This document shows, piece after piece, positions 8,689-17,779 of a stretch of 64,000 bases of DNA. The stretch is taken from assembly GCF_000384215.1 (NCBI RefSeq), contig NZ_KB913032.1:3613665-3677664 (forward strand), written 5' to 3'. Source of the stretch: Amycolatopsis alba DSM 44262. GTDB lineage: Bacteria; Actinomycetota; Actinomycetes; Mycobacteriales; Pseudonocardiaceae. Position 1 is the stretch's first letter. Every line of letters begins with the position of its first letter. Below the pieces are notes generated by a model. That model had not been told where the DNA came from and searched no databases. It worked only from the letters and a program-made list of their open reading frames with translations. The position numbers and the translations under genes were made by a program.

Positions 8689-10329
8689 TCACGGCTCGAG
8701 CAATCCGGCGTCCCTGGTCAGATCCTCCGGCGGGCCGAGCTTGGCCACCGGCGTGCATCCGGTCGCGGGATCCGCCGCCGAATCGGTGCCGTTGTACTGC
8801 GCGGCACCGGACCTGGTCAGCTGCCGGGCACCGACGTCGAAACACACCTGGTACGAGCCCCAGCGCAGGTGATCGAAGACGTACCGCCCGTCCGGCCCGG
8901 TCACGGTCGAGCCGACCTCCTTCGCGGAAGCGTCCTTCAGCGTCACCTTCACGTCCGGGACGCCGAGCTCCTCGCGGCCCTGCAGGCCGTCCTTGTCCTT
9001 GTCCAGCCAGACGAAGTCACCCAGTTTGCTCATCGGCGCGTTGAGACCCGCGGCGAGCGTCAGGTCCTGGCGCTTCCGAGGGCCGACCGTGGTGGTCGCC
9101 GTGCAGCCGGTCGCCGGATCGGCATCGGAGTCCTTCGCGTCGTCACCGGCGTCCTTCGCCGTGAAGATGTAGCCCGCGAACTCCGGCGGAAGCGAGCTGA
9201 TGTCGAAGCAGACCTGGTAAATGCCGTCCTTCAGCTTCGTGAAGCGGTATTTGCCGTCGGCGTCCGTGGTGAGCGTGCCGAGCGCCGTGCCCGACGCGTC
9301 CTTCAGTGTCACCTTCACGCCTGGGACACCCGGCTCCGCGGAATCCTGCAGACCGTTCCGGTCGACGTCGTTCCAGACGAACTCCCCGATCTCGTCGATC
9401 GCGGGCGGCGGGGTGACCTTGATGGTCGTGGTCGCGGTCTTCTTCGGCAGCTTGCCGCTGGAGACGGTCACGGTGCTGACGTGGTCGTTGTCCGCTTCGG
9501 TGACGTTCTTGTGGTCGCAGGTGACGGTCGCGGACTTGCCTGCGTCGAGCGCCGCGATCGGCGTGGGCTGCACGTCGCAATACGGATCGTCGACCTTGAC
9601 CGCCGCCAAGGCCGTGGTGCCGTCGTTGGTCACCGTGAACCGGTAGTTCACGGTGGTGCCCGCCTCGATCGTGGCCGTGGTGCCCCAGGCGCCGCTCACC
9701 GGATCCCGAACCTCCGCCTTCACCGAGAACGAGTCGATCCGCAGGTGGACGCAGTCCCACATGACCCAGTTGCGGTCGGTGGCGGCGAAGAACTTCACCG
9801 CGTTCGCCGACGGGGGCGCGGTCGACGGCGGGAAGTCCTGCCTTGCCAGTTTGGTGTCGGTCTCGACGGCGTGCGCGACTTTGAGCTTGTTCTCCAGGAC
9901 GACCTTGTCGGACGCGTTGTAGAACCGCAGTCCCGTTTCCTGGACGGCGCCCGCGAGCCGGAGGTTGTCGTCGTTCGTGCCGGTCCAGTCGGTCAGCGTG
10001 TAGACGGCGCCGGGCACGAACTTCATCGCCGCGTAGGCGGTGCTGACCATCTTGTCCGGCGTCGAGATCAGGGCGTATTTGCCGCCGTCGGCCTGGTAGC
10101 CACTGGCCGTCGACAGCTTTGGCTGTTTACTCCTCGACGTCCCCGCCGGCACCGGTGCGGCCGGGTTGAAGGTGTACCCGGTGGGCGGGCTGCCCTGCTC
10201 CAGGCTCGGGTTCGGCGCGGCCCCGCCGGTGCAGCCGGACGGGACGTCCGGAGCCTGCGCGTGCGCGGGAAAAGCGCCCGTGGCCAGCAGGAGTGTTCCG
10301 GCCGTCATCAACACCAGTGCCCGTTTCAC
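8689..10329 (-). CDS. Secreted protein with SdrD_B-type repeat domains
   Basis: From GTG at 10329 the product has 546 residues with a Sec signal peptide (MKRALVLMTAGTLLLATGAF, cut after AHA). A lectin-like N-terminal region ends with HLRIDSFSVKAEV, then a DUF11/CARDB-like domain (TVNYRFTVTNDGTTAL) and two SdrD_B domains, each starting with GEFVWNDVDRNGLQD or GDFVWLDKDKDGLQG. The latter carry a DxDxDG calcium-like loop and end in YQVCFD. No LPxTG motif or C-terminal helix is present, so it is probably released or held non-covalently. An upstream ATG at 10440 would add 37 residues before the signal peptide and is unlikely. Confidence 0.85.
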   Translation of the reverse strand: MKRALVLMTAGTLLLATGAFPAHAQAPDVPSGCTGGAAPNPSLEQGSPPTGYTFNPAAPVPAGTSRSKQPKLSTASGYQADGGKYALISTPDKMVSTAYAAMKFVPGAVYTLTDWTGTNDDNLRLAGAVQETGLRFYNASDKVVLENKLKVAHAVETDTKLARQDFPPSTAPPSANAVKFFAATDRNWVMWDCVHLRIDSFSVKAEVRDPVSGAWGTTATIEAGTTVNYRFTVTNDGTTALAAVKVDDPYCDVQPTPIAALDAGKSATVTCDHKNVTEADNDHVSTVTVSSGKLPKKTATTTIKVTPPPAIDEIGEFVWNDVDRNGLQDSAEPGVPGVKVTLKDASGTALGTLTTDADGKYRFTKLKDGIYQVCFDISSLPPEFAGYIFTAKDAGDDAKDSDADPATGCTATTTVGPRKRQDLTLAAGLNAPMSKLGDFVWLDKDKDGLQGREELGVPDVKVTLKDASAKEVGSTVTGPDGRYVFDHLRWGSYQVCFDVGARQLTRSGAAQYNGTDSAADPATGCTPVAKLGPPEDLTRDAGLLEP

Positions 10330-10410
10330 AGGGCTGAAGCTAGTTATCCGGTCCCGGTTGCGTAATCGCTGAACCGTGTCGACGATCGCCCCGATCAGGC
10401 AGAACCGAGA

Positions 10411-10460
10411 GTGACCGGGACGCCGATGCCGTCTTCCCACGGCAGCGGCGTCCCGGTCAC
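10411..10460 (-). terminator. Strong hairpin terminator after the first PhoX gene
   Basis: Arms 10411-10431 and 10440-10460 pair over about 21 bp with a single mismatch. The hairpin sits immediately beyond the stop codon of the leftward phosphatase gene and before the start of the SdrD-like gene, so it separates the two units. Confidence 0.75.
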
Positions 10461-10464
10461 GGCC

Positions 10465-12567
10465 TTACTTGACGCCGATGCGGCCGACCTGGCCCCAGCG
10501 GCCCTTCTTCCACACCGACACGATCGACGGCCGCGGCTGGGCCGTGCCGCCGTCCGGCCAGTGCGAGGTCGGGTTCGCGGAGCTGGCGGCGTTCTCACCG
10601 GGGTGCTGCACGGCGACGAGCACCAGGTGGTCGGTCACCACCGGGCCGCAGGTCTCCGCGCCGACCGGGACCGACAGGAACTGCTTGACGTGCCCGCGTT
10701 CCGGACCGTCGACCGGCACCGAGAACAGGCCGTCGTTGGAGCCGAGCGCGTTGCCGTCGGTGGAGATCCACAGGTTCCCGTGCCGGTCGAACGCAACGTT
10801 GTCCGGGCAGGAGATCGGGCTGACCTGCTCCTTCGGGAAGCCGCCGAAGTAGGTGTCCGCCGCCTTCGGGTCACCGCAGACCAGCAGCAGACGCCACTTG
10901 AACTTCGTGGCCGCCGAGTCGCCGCGGTCCTCGTCCCATTCCAGGACGTGCCCGTTGCGGTTGTTGACGCGCGGGTTCGGCTCGTCGACGCCCGCCTTGC
11001 CCGCCGCGCCGCGGTCGCTGTTGTTCGTCAGCGCGGCGTAGATGCGGCCGTTGACCGGGTTCGGCTCGATGTCCTCGGGGCGGTCCATCTTCGTCGGCTG
11101 GACCTTGTCCGCCGCCTGCCGCGTGAACACGTAGACCTCTTCGGCGGTGAAACCGTCCACAAAGGACTTGTCGCCGGAGACCAGCGGGATCCACTCGCCG
11201 ACGCCGTCGAATTCGCCGTCCTTGGGGAGCTTTCCGGTGCCGTCGATCTCGCCGGGGCTGTCACCGGTGAAGCGGGCGACGTACAGGGTGCCGTCGTCGA
11301 GCAGCGCGGAGTTGTGGCGTCGCGCGTACGCGCTCTTGCCCGGCTTGTACTTGCCCTTGGAGACAAACTTGTAGATGTACTCGAAGCGCTCGTCATCACC
11401 GGAATAGACGGCGACGCGGCCGTCCTTGGTGATCTTGATGTTCGCGGCTTCATGCTTGAACCGGCCGAGCGCGGTGTGCTTGACCGGCGTCGAGTTCGGG
11501 TCGTTCGGGTCGATTTCGACGACCCAGCCGAACCGGTTGGCCTCGTTCGGCTCCTGCGCGAGGTCCCAGCGCTTGTCGAACCGCTCCCACTTGCGGGTGG
11601 TCCCGGCGCCGGAGAAGCCGTAGCGCTTCAGGCGCGCGGCCGCGACCGGGTCGGTGACGCTCGCCGCGTTGGCGAAGTACTGGTTGACGTTCTCCTCACC
11701 GGAAAGCACGGTGCCCCAAGGGGTCACGCCGCCGGCGCAGTTGTTCTGCGTGCCGAAGACCTTGCGGCCGGTCGGGTCCGCGGAGGTCTTGAGGAACTTC
11801 GAGCCGGCCGCCGGGCCGCGCACCTCGAAGGCGGTGTTCAGCGTGATGCGGCGGTTGAACGGGCTCGGCACCGCACGCAGCGCGCCACCGATCGGGTCGC
11901 GGAACGTCTGGACGACCGAGAGACCGTGGGCGGCCCAGGCGATCTTGACCTGCTCCTCGGTCGGGTTGGCCGGGTCGTACTGGTCGGCCGGGAACATGTG
12001 GACCTCGGTGGTGTACTCGTGGTTCACCACCAGCAGGTTGCCGATGCCCAGCGGGTCCTGCGGGATCAGGCCGACGAAGTCGTTGTTGTAGCCGAACTGC
12101 TTGGCCTGCGCGGCCGCGGTCTGCTTGCGGAAGTCGAACTTCGGCGCGCCCCACTCGACGGCGTCGCCCCAGCGGATGACGACACGCTGGTCGTAGCCCT
12201 CGGGAATGGTGACCGCGTCGAGCTTGTTCGGCGGCACCGCTTCGAAGTCGGTGCCGGGCACCGGACGACCGGGGCGGCCCGGCTTGCCGTGTCCCGCGGC
12301 GGCGACGTCCGCAGGGGCCTCGGCAGCGGCGGCCGTGCCGGACAGCGCGGCGAAACCACCGGCGGCCGCCGCCATCACGGCACCGGCCTTCAGCGCGCCG
12401 CGACGGGACAGCATGTTCTTGACGACGTCGCCGAAGTACTCGTTGTCCGACGTGTTGGGCTCGGGGTGGGCGCACGCGTTGCCGCAGCGGTACTCGCAGG
12501 TGACCGCGGAGCGGCCGCCGGGGTGGGAGGTGATCAACGGCAGGAGCCGCTGAGGCTCGAAGGACAC
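10465..12567 (-). CDS. PhoX-family phosphatase (DUF839), Tat-exported, copy 1
   Basis: A 700-residue protein from GTG at 12567, preceded by GGAGG. The N-terminus has a long leader with two CxxxC-like pairs (VTCEYRCGNACAH) and then the twin-arginine motif SRRGALKAG with a hydrophobic stretch. The leader is unusually far from the N-terminus (about residue 54). The body carries DUF839/PhoX signatures: NCAGGVTPWGTVLSGEENV, WVVEIDPNDP, FKHEAANI, YSGDDERFEYIYKFVS and SPDNVAFDRHGNLWISTDG. PhoX enzymes are calcium/iron-dependent alkaline phosphatases that release phosphate outside the cell. Confidence 0.9.
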   Translation of the reverse strand: MSFEPQRLLPLITSHPGGRSAVTCEYRCGNACAHPEPNTSDNEYFGDVVKNMLSRRGALKAGAVMAAAAGGFAALSGTAAAAEAPADVAAAGHGKPGRPGRPVPGTDFEAVPPNKLDAVTIPEGYDQRVVIRWGDAVEWGAPKFDFRKQTAAAQAKQFGYNNDFVGLIPQDPLGIGNLLVVNHEYTTEVHMFPADQYDPANPTEEQVKIAWAAHGLSVVQTFRDPIGGALRAVPSPFNRRITLNTAFEVRGPAAGSKFLKTSADPTGRKVFGTQNNCAGGVTPWGTVLSGEENVNQYFANAASVTDPVAAARLKRYGFSGAGTTRKWERFDKRWDLAQEPNEANRFGWVVEIDPNDPNSTPVKHTALGRFKHEAANIKITKDGRVAVYSGDDERFEYIYKFVSKGKYKPGKSAYARRHNSALLDDGTLYVARFTGDSPGEIDGTGKLPKDGEFDGVGEWIPLVSGDKSFVDGFTAEEVYVFTRQAADKVQPTKMDRPEDIEPNPVNGRIYAALTNNSDRGAAGKAGVDEPNPRVNNRNGHVLEWDEDRGDSAATKFKWRLLLVCGDPKAADTYFGGFPKEQVSPISCPDNVAFDRHGNLWISTDGNALGSNDGLFSVPVDGPERGHVKQFLSVPVGAETCGPVVTDHLVLVAVQHPGENAASSANPTSHWPDGGTAQPRPSIVSVWKKGRWGQVGRIGVK

Positions 12568-12678
12568 AGGGCCTCCATGTTCGCGGTGGGTACACGTAGT
12601 CCAGTCGGGGGAACGTCGTGACGGTAAGCGACCAATGAGAGCCGGTCCTGACCAGAAGATGAACAGCGCGCGAACGAG

Positions 12679-12713
12679 CGATGGCGCGCTGCCGGACCGG
12701 CAGCGCGCCATCG
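12679..12713 (-). terminator. Hairpin terminator after the second PhoX gene
   Basis: Arms 12679-12693 and 12699-12713 form a perfect 15-bp GC-rich stem with a 5-nt loop. It lies between the two tandem PhoX genes, on the 3' side of the upstream one, so the copies are probably transcribed separately. Confidence 0.75.
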
Positions 12714-12745
12714 ACGAAAAGTACTGCTAGATCGTTGCTTACCGA

Positions 12746-14779
12746 CTAAGAACCGATGTCCGACAGGCCATGTTTCCCAGGCTTCCAGACCGCCACCACC
12801 GACGGACGAGGCTGATTTTCGCCGCCGTCGGGCCAATGGGAGGCCGGTTTGTCGGCATTCGCCCCGTCGACTTCACCCGGATGCTGGACACAGACCGTGA
12901 CGATCTTCTCCTCGACGATCGGACCGCAGGTCTCCGCGCCGCGAGGCACGGTGAGGAAGAGCTTCAGCTCGCCGCGGTTGCGGCCTTCCAACGGCACCGA
13001 GTACAGGCCGTCGTTGATGCCCAGCGCGCCCGCCGAGTCGGTGGAGATCCACAGGTTGCCGTGCTTGTCGAAGGCGACGTTGTCCGGGCTGGAGATCGGC
13101 GAGACCTGGTCCTTGGGGAAACCGGCGAAGTAGGTGTCGGGCGACGCCGGATCACCGCACACCAGGAACAGCCGCCAGCTGAACGTCAGCGCGAGCGCGT
13201 CCCCGCGGCGCTCCTCCAGTTCCAGTACCTGACCGTGCTTGTTGTTCAGCCGCGGATTGGGCTCGGTGGCGCCTTCCTTGCCGGGGTTGCCGCGCTCGAC
13301 GTTGTTGCTGAGCGCGCAGTAGATCCGGCCGGTGCGCGGATGCGCCTGGATGTCCTCGGGGCGGTCCATCTTGGTCGCGCCCACCCGGTCGGCCGCCTCG
13401 CGAGTGAAGACGTACACCTCTTCGGCGGTCATTCCGTCCACAAAGGACTTCGTGCCGGAAGCGAGCGGGATCCACTCGCCGCCGCCGTCGAATTCGCCGT
13501 CCTTGGGGAGCTTTCCGGTGCCGTCGATCTCGGCGGCCGGGCTGTCGCCGGTGAACCGGCCGACGTAGAGCGTGCCGTCGTCGAGCAAGGTCATGTTGTG
13601 CCGCCGGGCATGCGCGCTGTCGCCCGGCTTCATACGGCCCTTCGAGATGAACTTGTAGATGTATTCGAAGCGCTCGTCGTCCCCGGAGTAGGCGACCACG
13701 CGGCCGTCTTTGGCGACGCGGATGTTCGCCGTCTCGTGCTTGAACCGGCCCAGATGCGTGTGCTTGACCGGGGCACTGTCCGGATCGTTCGGGTCGAGTT
13801 CGATCACCCAGCCGAAGCGGTGGGCCTCGTTCGGCTCCCTGGCGATGTCCCAGCGCGCGTCGAACCGTTCCCACTTGCGGGTGGTCGCGGTGCCCTTGAT
13901 GCCGTAGCGCGCGTATCGCTTGCGCGCCACGGGATCAGTCACTGTTTCCGCGTTCCCGAAGTACTGGTTGATGTTCTCCTCGCCGGACAGGATCGTGCCC
14001 CACGGCGTGACCCCGCCGGCGCAGTTGTTCATCGTGCCCAGCACCACCGTGCCGGTGGGATCGGCGGCGGTCTTGAGCAGGTCGCTCCCGGCCGCCGGAC
14101 CGGTCACCTTGAACGGGGTGTGCAGCGTGATCCGCCGGTTGTAGCGGGACATTCTGGGCCGCAGGTGCCCGGTGTCGCGTCCGCGCGACACCTGGACGAC
14201 CGTCAGCCCATGCGCGGCCCAAGCGATCTTGACCTGTTCCTCGGTCGGGTTGTCCCGGTCGTAACCGCGGAACATGAACTCTTCCGAGGTGTACTCGTGG
14301 TTCGTGACCAGGAGCGAGGAAAGCCCCCAGCGGTCGAGCGGCAGCAGCGCGGCGAAGTCGCAGTTGTAGCCGAACTGCTTCGCCTGCGCCTCGGCGGTCT
14401 GGTGGTCGAAGTCGAACTCGGGCGCGCCCGGCAGCACCGCGTCACCCCAGCGGATCACGATGCCCTGCTGGTAGCCCTCCGGCACCACGACGGCGTCGAG
14501 TGTGTTCGGCCGGACGCGCTGGTAGTCGGTGCCCGGCGGCGGTTTCGGGCGTCCCGCGGCGGCGGGCGCGGCGAGCGCGATCGGGGTGCCGGCCGCCAGC
14601 GCGACGACGGCGGTCGCCTTCAGCGCGCCACGCCGGCTCACCGCGCCGAGCACTTCGGCGAAGGTGGGGTTGTCCGAGGTGTTCGGCGCGTCGTGGAAGC
14701 ACGCGTCGCCACAACGGTAGGTGCAGGTCACTGAAGCCCGGCTTGGTGAGTGGCCGGCCAGTAACGGAAGGAACTTCAC
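12746..14779 (-). CDS. PhoX-family phosphatase (DUF839), Tat-exported, copy 2
   Basis: A 677-residue paralogue of the neighbouring PhoX protein, sharing the same domain order nearly end to end. It has VTCTYRCGDACFH, the twin-arginine VSRRGALKATAVVALAAG, NCAGGVTPWGTILSGEENI, YSGDDERFEYIYKFIS and SSPDNVAFDKHGNLWISTD. The GTG start at 14779 follows GGAGGT. The two genes clearly arose by tandem duplication and have since diverged. No Pho-box repeat could be identified with confidence upstream of either. Confidence 0.9.
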   Translation of the reverse strand: MKFLPLLAGHSPSRASVTCTYRCGDACFHDAPNTSDNPTFAEVLGAVSRRGALKATAVVALAAGTPIALAAPAAAGRPKPPPGTDYQRVRPNTLDAVVVPEGYQQGIVIRWGDAVLPGAPEFDFDHQTAEAQAKQFGYNCDFAALLPLDRWGLSSLLVTNHEYTSEEFMFRGYDRDNPTEEQVKIAWAAHGLTVVQVSRGRDTGHLRPRMSRYNRRITLHTPFKVTGPAAGSDLLKTAADPTGTVVLGTMNNCAGGVTPWGTILSGEENINQYFGNAETVTDPVARKRYARYGIKGTATTRKWERFDARWDIAREPNEAHRFGWVIELDPNDPDSAPVKHTHLGRFKHETANIRVAKDGRVVAYSGDDERFEYIYKFISKGRMKPGDSAHARRHNMTLLDDGTLYVGRFTGDSPAAEIDGTGKLPKDGEFDGGGEWIPLASGTKSFVDGMTAEEVYVFTREAADRVGATKMDRPEDIQAHPRTGRIYCALSNNVERGNPGKEGATEPNPRLNNKHGQVLELEERRGDALALTFSWRLFLVCGDPASPDTYFAGFPKDQVSPISSPDNVAFDKHGNLWISTDSAGALGINDGLYSVPLEGRNRGELKLFLTVPRGAETCGPIVEEKIVTVCVQHPGEVDGANADKPASHWPDGGENQPRPSVVAVWKPGKHGLSDIGS

Positions 14780-14823
14780 GCGGACCTCCGGTCAGGCAGT
14801 TCGGGAGGTCGACGCTAAGATAA

Positions 14824-14856
14824 CGGACCAACGGGAGGAAACCCCCCGTTGGTCCG
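14824..14856 (-). terminator. Hairpin terminator after the MFS gene
   Basis: Arms 14824-14835 and 14845-14856 pair perfectly over 12 bp (CGGACCAACGGG and complement). The hairpin lies between the 3' end of the MFS gene and the start of the downstream PhoX gene on the same strand. Confidence 0.75.
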
Positions 14857-14876
14857 AAGTTCACCATTTGTTCGAT

Positions 14877-16094
14877 TTACATCTCTTCGCCGACGAGGAC
14901 CGCTTCGGCCGGGACCGTGTGCGGGTCCGCGGTCTTCTCGCGGATCGTCAGCAGGGCGCCGGCGAGCACGCACAGGATGGCGGCGATCACGAACGGCGCC
15001 TGCTTGGCGCCGAACCACTCGGCGAGGTGACCGACGACGGTCGCGGCGACCGCGCCGCCGAGCCAGCGGCAGAAGTTGTACCCGGCGCTCGCGACCGGAC
15101 GCGGGGCACCGCTGATCGACATGGCCGTCCCGGTGAAGAGCGTGTTGAGCAGCCCGGAGACCAGCCCCGACAGGATGATGCCGACGACCAGCACCGGCTT
15201 GCTCGGGATCGCCATGATCAGCAGCAGTACGGCGTAGCCGAAGACGGCGACCACGGTCGCGTGCCGTTCCCCGAGTTTCGCGGCGAGTTTCGGCGCCAGC
15301 ACCACACCCGCGACGGCGACCGAAAGGCCCCAGCCGCAGAAGATCAGGCCGACCGCGACAGCACTCCACTCCAGTACGAACGGCGACCAGGCCAGCACCA
15401 CGAAGAACGCGGCGGTGTAGAGCGCGGAACCGATCGAAGTGCGCAGCAGCCCGCCGTGTTTCAGCGCGCGGAACGGGTCGAGCAGGCGGATCTTCGGCCG
15501 TTCTTTCTTGGCGTCGGCGGTCAGGAAGATCGAGCACAGCACGAGACCGCACAGCATCAGCAGCGAAGTGCCGATGAACGGGCCGCGCCAGGAGATGCTG
15601 CCCAGCAGGGCGCCGAGCAGCGGGCCGACCGCGAGGCCGACGCCGAGCGCGGCTTCGTAGAGCAGGATCGCGCCCGCCTGGCCGCCGGTCGCGGCGCCGA
15701 CGATCACCGAAAGCGCGGTCGCGATGAAGAAGGCGTTGCCGAGGCCCCAGATCGCGCGCAGCCCGATGAGCTGCTCGATCGACCCGGACGCGGCACACAG
15801 CGCGGTGGCGACGACGACCAGTGTCAGCCCGACGACCACGGTCCGCTTGGCCCCGAACCGGGCACTCATCGCGCCGGTCACCAGCATGGCGACCGCCTGG
15901 ACCCCCAGATAGGAGGAGAACAGCAGCGTCACTTCGGACGGCGTCGCATGCAGGCCTTCGGCGATCGACAGCAGGATCGGGTCGACCAGCCCGATGCCCA
16001 TGAACGCGATGACCGCGGCGAACGCGGTGATCCATACCTGTTTGGGCTGTCCTTTGAGGGCGTCCAACAGGCTCGAGTGAGGCTCAGCGCTCAT
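14877..16094 (-). CDS. MFS transporter, probable drug efflux
   Basis: A 405-residue permease with about 12 hydrophobic segments, starting MSAEPHSSLLDALKGQPKQVW. The loop between helices 2 and 3 (ARFGAKRTVVVG) has the shape of MFS motif A, and the overall pattern fits DHA-type exporters. Its start lies inside the 3' end of the MarR regulator gene (11-bp overlap), so both are translated from one message. MarR-MFS pairs usually export a toxic compound that releases the repressor; the compound is unknown. Confidence 0.9.
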   Translation of the reverse strand: MSAEPHSSLLDALKGQPKQVWITAFAAVIAFMGIGLVDPILLSIAEGLHATPSEVTLLFSSYLGVQAVAMLVTGAMSARFGAKRTVVVGLTLVVVATALCAASGSIEQLIGLRAIWGLGNAFFIATALSVIVGAATGGQAGAILLYEAALGVGLAVGPLLGALLGSISWRGPFIGTSLLMLCGLVLCSIFLTADAKKERPKIRLLDPFRALKHGGLLRTSIGSALYTAAFFVVLAWSPFVLEWSAVAVGLIFCGWGLSVAVAGVVLAPKLAAKLGERHATVVAVFGYAVLLLIMAIPSKPVLVVGIILSGLVSGLLNTLFTGTAMSISGAPRPVASAGYNFCRWLGGAVAATVVGHLAEWFGAKQAPFVIAAILCVLAGALLTIREKTADPHTVPAEAVLVGEEM

Positions 16095-16554
16095 CGCGGA
16101 TCAGTTCCTCCTTCTTGTCTTCCTGGATTTCTTGCCGCAGCAACTTCGTGAGGGCGGGAAGCGCGGCTTCGATCGCGAAGCGGTCGTTCTCGTCCAGTTC
16201 GAGGAGCCGCTCGCGGAGGAACTCCTCCCTGGCGACGATCAACTGGCGATGAAAGCGCTGCCCCACCTCGGTGACCTCGACGAGCACGGCCCTGCCGTCG
16301 GCGGGATCCGTACGGCGACTGACCAGGCCGAGCCGTTCGAGGCGGCGGACGACGTCGGTCATCGTCGGCATCCGGACCCGTTCGAGCTCGGCGAGCGCGC
16401 TCATCCGGCGCGGTCCGCCGTTCAGCAGTTCCGACAGCACCGAACCCTGGGTGAGGGTCAGCTGCACCTGCGGGGTCTCCCGGCGGACGAGGTAGTACAG
16501 CCGGAACACCAGCGGGCGGAGCCGGTGGGCGAGGTCGGCGACTTTCGTGATCAC
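16084..16554 (-). CDS. MarR-family transcriptional regulator
   Basis: A 156-residue winged-helix protein. The HTH covers RMSALAELERVRMPTMTDVVRRLERLGLV and the wing is RRTDPADGRAVLVEVT, the typical MarR DxRxxxVxLT pattern. It starts with GTG at 16554 and overlaps the MFS gene by 11 bp. Two nested inverted repeats cover its start and the divergent HAD gene's leader, so it probably represses its own operon and perhaps the HAD gene. Confidence 0.92.
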   Translation of the reverse strand: MITKVADLAHRLRPLVFRLYYLVRRETPQVQLTLTQGSVLSELLNGGPRRMSALAELERVRMPTMTDVVRRLERLGLVSRRTDPADGRAVLVEVTEVGQRFHRQLIVAREEFLRERLLELDENDRFAIEAALPALTKLLRQEIQEDKKEELIRDER

Positions 16555-16592
16555 TTAGCCAGGCTAACTAAAATTACTGAGCATGGCTAAGT
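16553..16592. promoter_or_regulatory. Probable MarR operator (nested inverted repeats)
   Basis: ACTTAGCC at 16553-16560 is inverted at 16585-16592, and TTAGCCAGGCTAA at 16555-16567 is itself a palindrome. The sites flank an AT-rich stretch (ACTAAAATTACT) that could hold promoter elements. The position across the divergent start region fits autorepression by the adjacent MarR protein. Confidence 0.65.
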
Positions 16593-16631
16593 AATATGCC
16601 GCACAGCGTGTCACGGCCTAGGGTTGGGGGC

Positions 16632-17276
16632 GTGGAAGCGGTGATCTTCGATCTCGACGGTGTCCTGGTGGATTCGGAAACGATGTGGGACGAGGTCCGG
16701 CGAGCGGTCGTCCACGAGTTCCACGGCACCTGGCGGGACGAATCGACCAGGGCGATGCAGGGGATGAGCACCCCGGAATGGGCCGCCTACCTGGCGCACG
16801 ACCTGGGCGTCCAGCTCCGCCCGGCGGACGTCGCGCAGGTGGTGATCGAGCGGATGGCGCGCCGGTACGCGGAGAAACCGCCGATCATCCGCGGCGGTCC
16901 GGACGTCGTGCGCGAGGTCGCGAAGCACTGGCCGGTGGCGATCGCGAGCTCGTCGCCGCCGCTGCTGATCAAGGCTTTCCTGGACATCACGCGGCTGCCG
17001 GTGCCGACGGCGGTGTCCTCGGAGCAGGTCGGGGCGGGGAAACCGGCGCCCGACGTGTACCTGAAGGCGGCCGAGCTGCTGGGCGCGGAGCCGAAGAACT
17101 GCGCGGCCGTGGAAGACACGACCAACGGGCTGCGCGCGGCGCTGGCCGCGGGGATGACGGTGTACGCGGTGCCGAATCCGCACTTCCCGCCAGACCCAGC
17201 AGTACTTGCGCGGACGACGGTGGTCGGGTCGATCACGGACCTGCCGGCGGCGCTGGCGTCACTGCCCGACGCCTAG
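16632..17276 (+). CDS. HAD-superfamily hydrolase (beta-phosphoglucomutase/phosphatase-like)
   Basis: A 214-residue HAD subfamily IA protein. Motif I is IFDLDGVLVDSE with both Asp residues close to the N-terminus, motif II is the Ser/Thr of IASSSPP, motif III the Lys of GAGKPAPDVYL, and motif IV is VEDTTNGLRAALAAGM. The GTG at 16632 follows a GGGTTGGGGG stretch and places the catalytic Asp at residue 7. An upstream in-frame ATG at 16596 is possible but lies next to the operator. The substrate is probably a sugar phosphate or similar small phosphomonoester. Confidence 0.9.
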   Translation: MEAVIFDLDGVLVDSETMWDEVRRAVVHEFHGTWRDESTRAMQGMSTPEWAAYLAHDLGVQLRPADVAQVVIERMARRYAEKPPIIRGGPDVVREVAKHWPVAIASSSPPLLIKAFLDITRLPVPTAVSSEQVGAGKPAPDVYLKAAELLGAEPKNCAAVEDTTNGLRAALAAGMTVYAVPNPHFPPDPAVLARTTVVGSITDLPAALASLPDA

Positions 17277-17779
17277 CCGGCCGGTTCCGGCGTGCCGTTG
17301 CGCCATACACAGGGCGTTGATCCGTTCAGGTACAGCTCGCCGGACTCGTTGGAATCCAACGCCAGACGAAATCCGTCGTCTCGCTTTTCCAGCCACAGGT
17401 ACTGCGGGTTTTGCTTTTCCTGCAAGACTTGGTAGTTGTTGTTCTGCGCCCACGAGCGCAGAGCGCTGAAGTACTCCGAGATGCCTGTCGCGGCCAGGCC
17501 GGTTATCTGGTAGCCGCGATCGGCCACGAGCCGCCCCTTCGCCCCATTGTCGCTTGGATCATCACAAGGCGCTTCCTTGCTCTGCCCGCGTAGTACCAGC
17601 ACAGCCGACGCCGGAAGCGCGGACTTCGCTTGCTGGATATAGCTCTCGAGTCGCTGGTTCGCCTCTTGGATCGTCATCGTGTTCCTCAATTCAGCCTCCT
17701 GAGGACTACCGCAGCTCGCGGTACAGAGAAGCAGCATCGCCGACGCCACACTCAAGACGGTTGCTTTTCTGTTCTTCAT
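17273..17779 (-). CDS. Putative lipoprotein of unknown function
   Basis: A 168-residue protein with a lipoprotein-like leader (MKNRKATVLSVASAMLLLCTASC); the lipobox is imperfect because Thr replaces the usual Leu at -3. No known domain was recognised. The mature part begins with an alpha-helical segment (TIQEANQRLESYIQQAKSAL) and later has single Cys residues in APCDDP and STPCVW that could pair. Its ATG overlaps by one base the stop of the DUF1023 hydrolase gene. It may be the third component or an inhibitor of that hydrolase; this is a guess from position only. Confidence 0.7.
   Translation of the reverse strand: MKNRKATVLSVASAMLLLCTASCGSPQEAELRNTMTIQEANQRLESYIQQAKSALPASAVLVLRGQSKEAPCDDPSDNGAKGRLVADRGYQITGLAATGISEYFSALRSWAQNNNYQVLQEKQNPQYLWLEKRDDGFRLALDSNESGELYLNGSTPCVWRNGTPEPAG

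Noticed and set aside
10411..12621. 736-codon open frame on the plus strand
   Set aside because: Antisense to the first PhoX gene; no recognisable protein.
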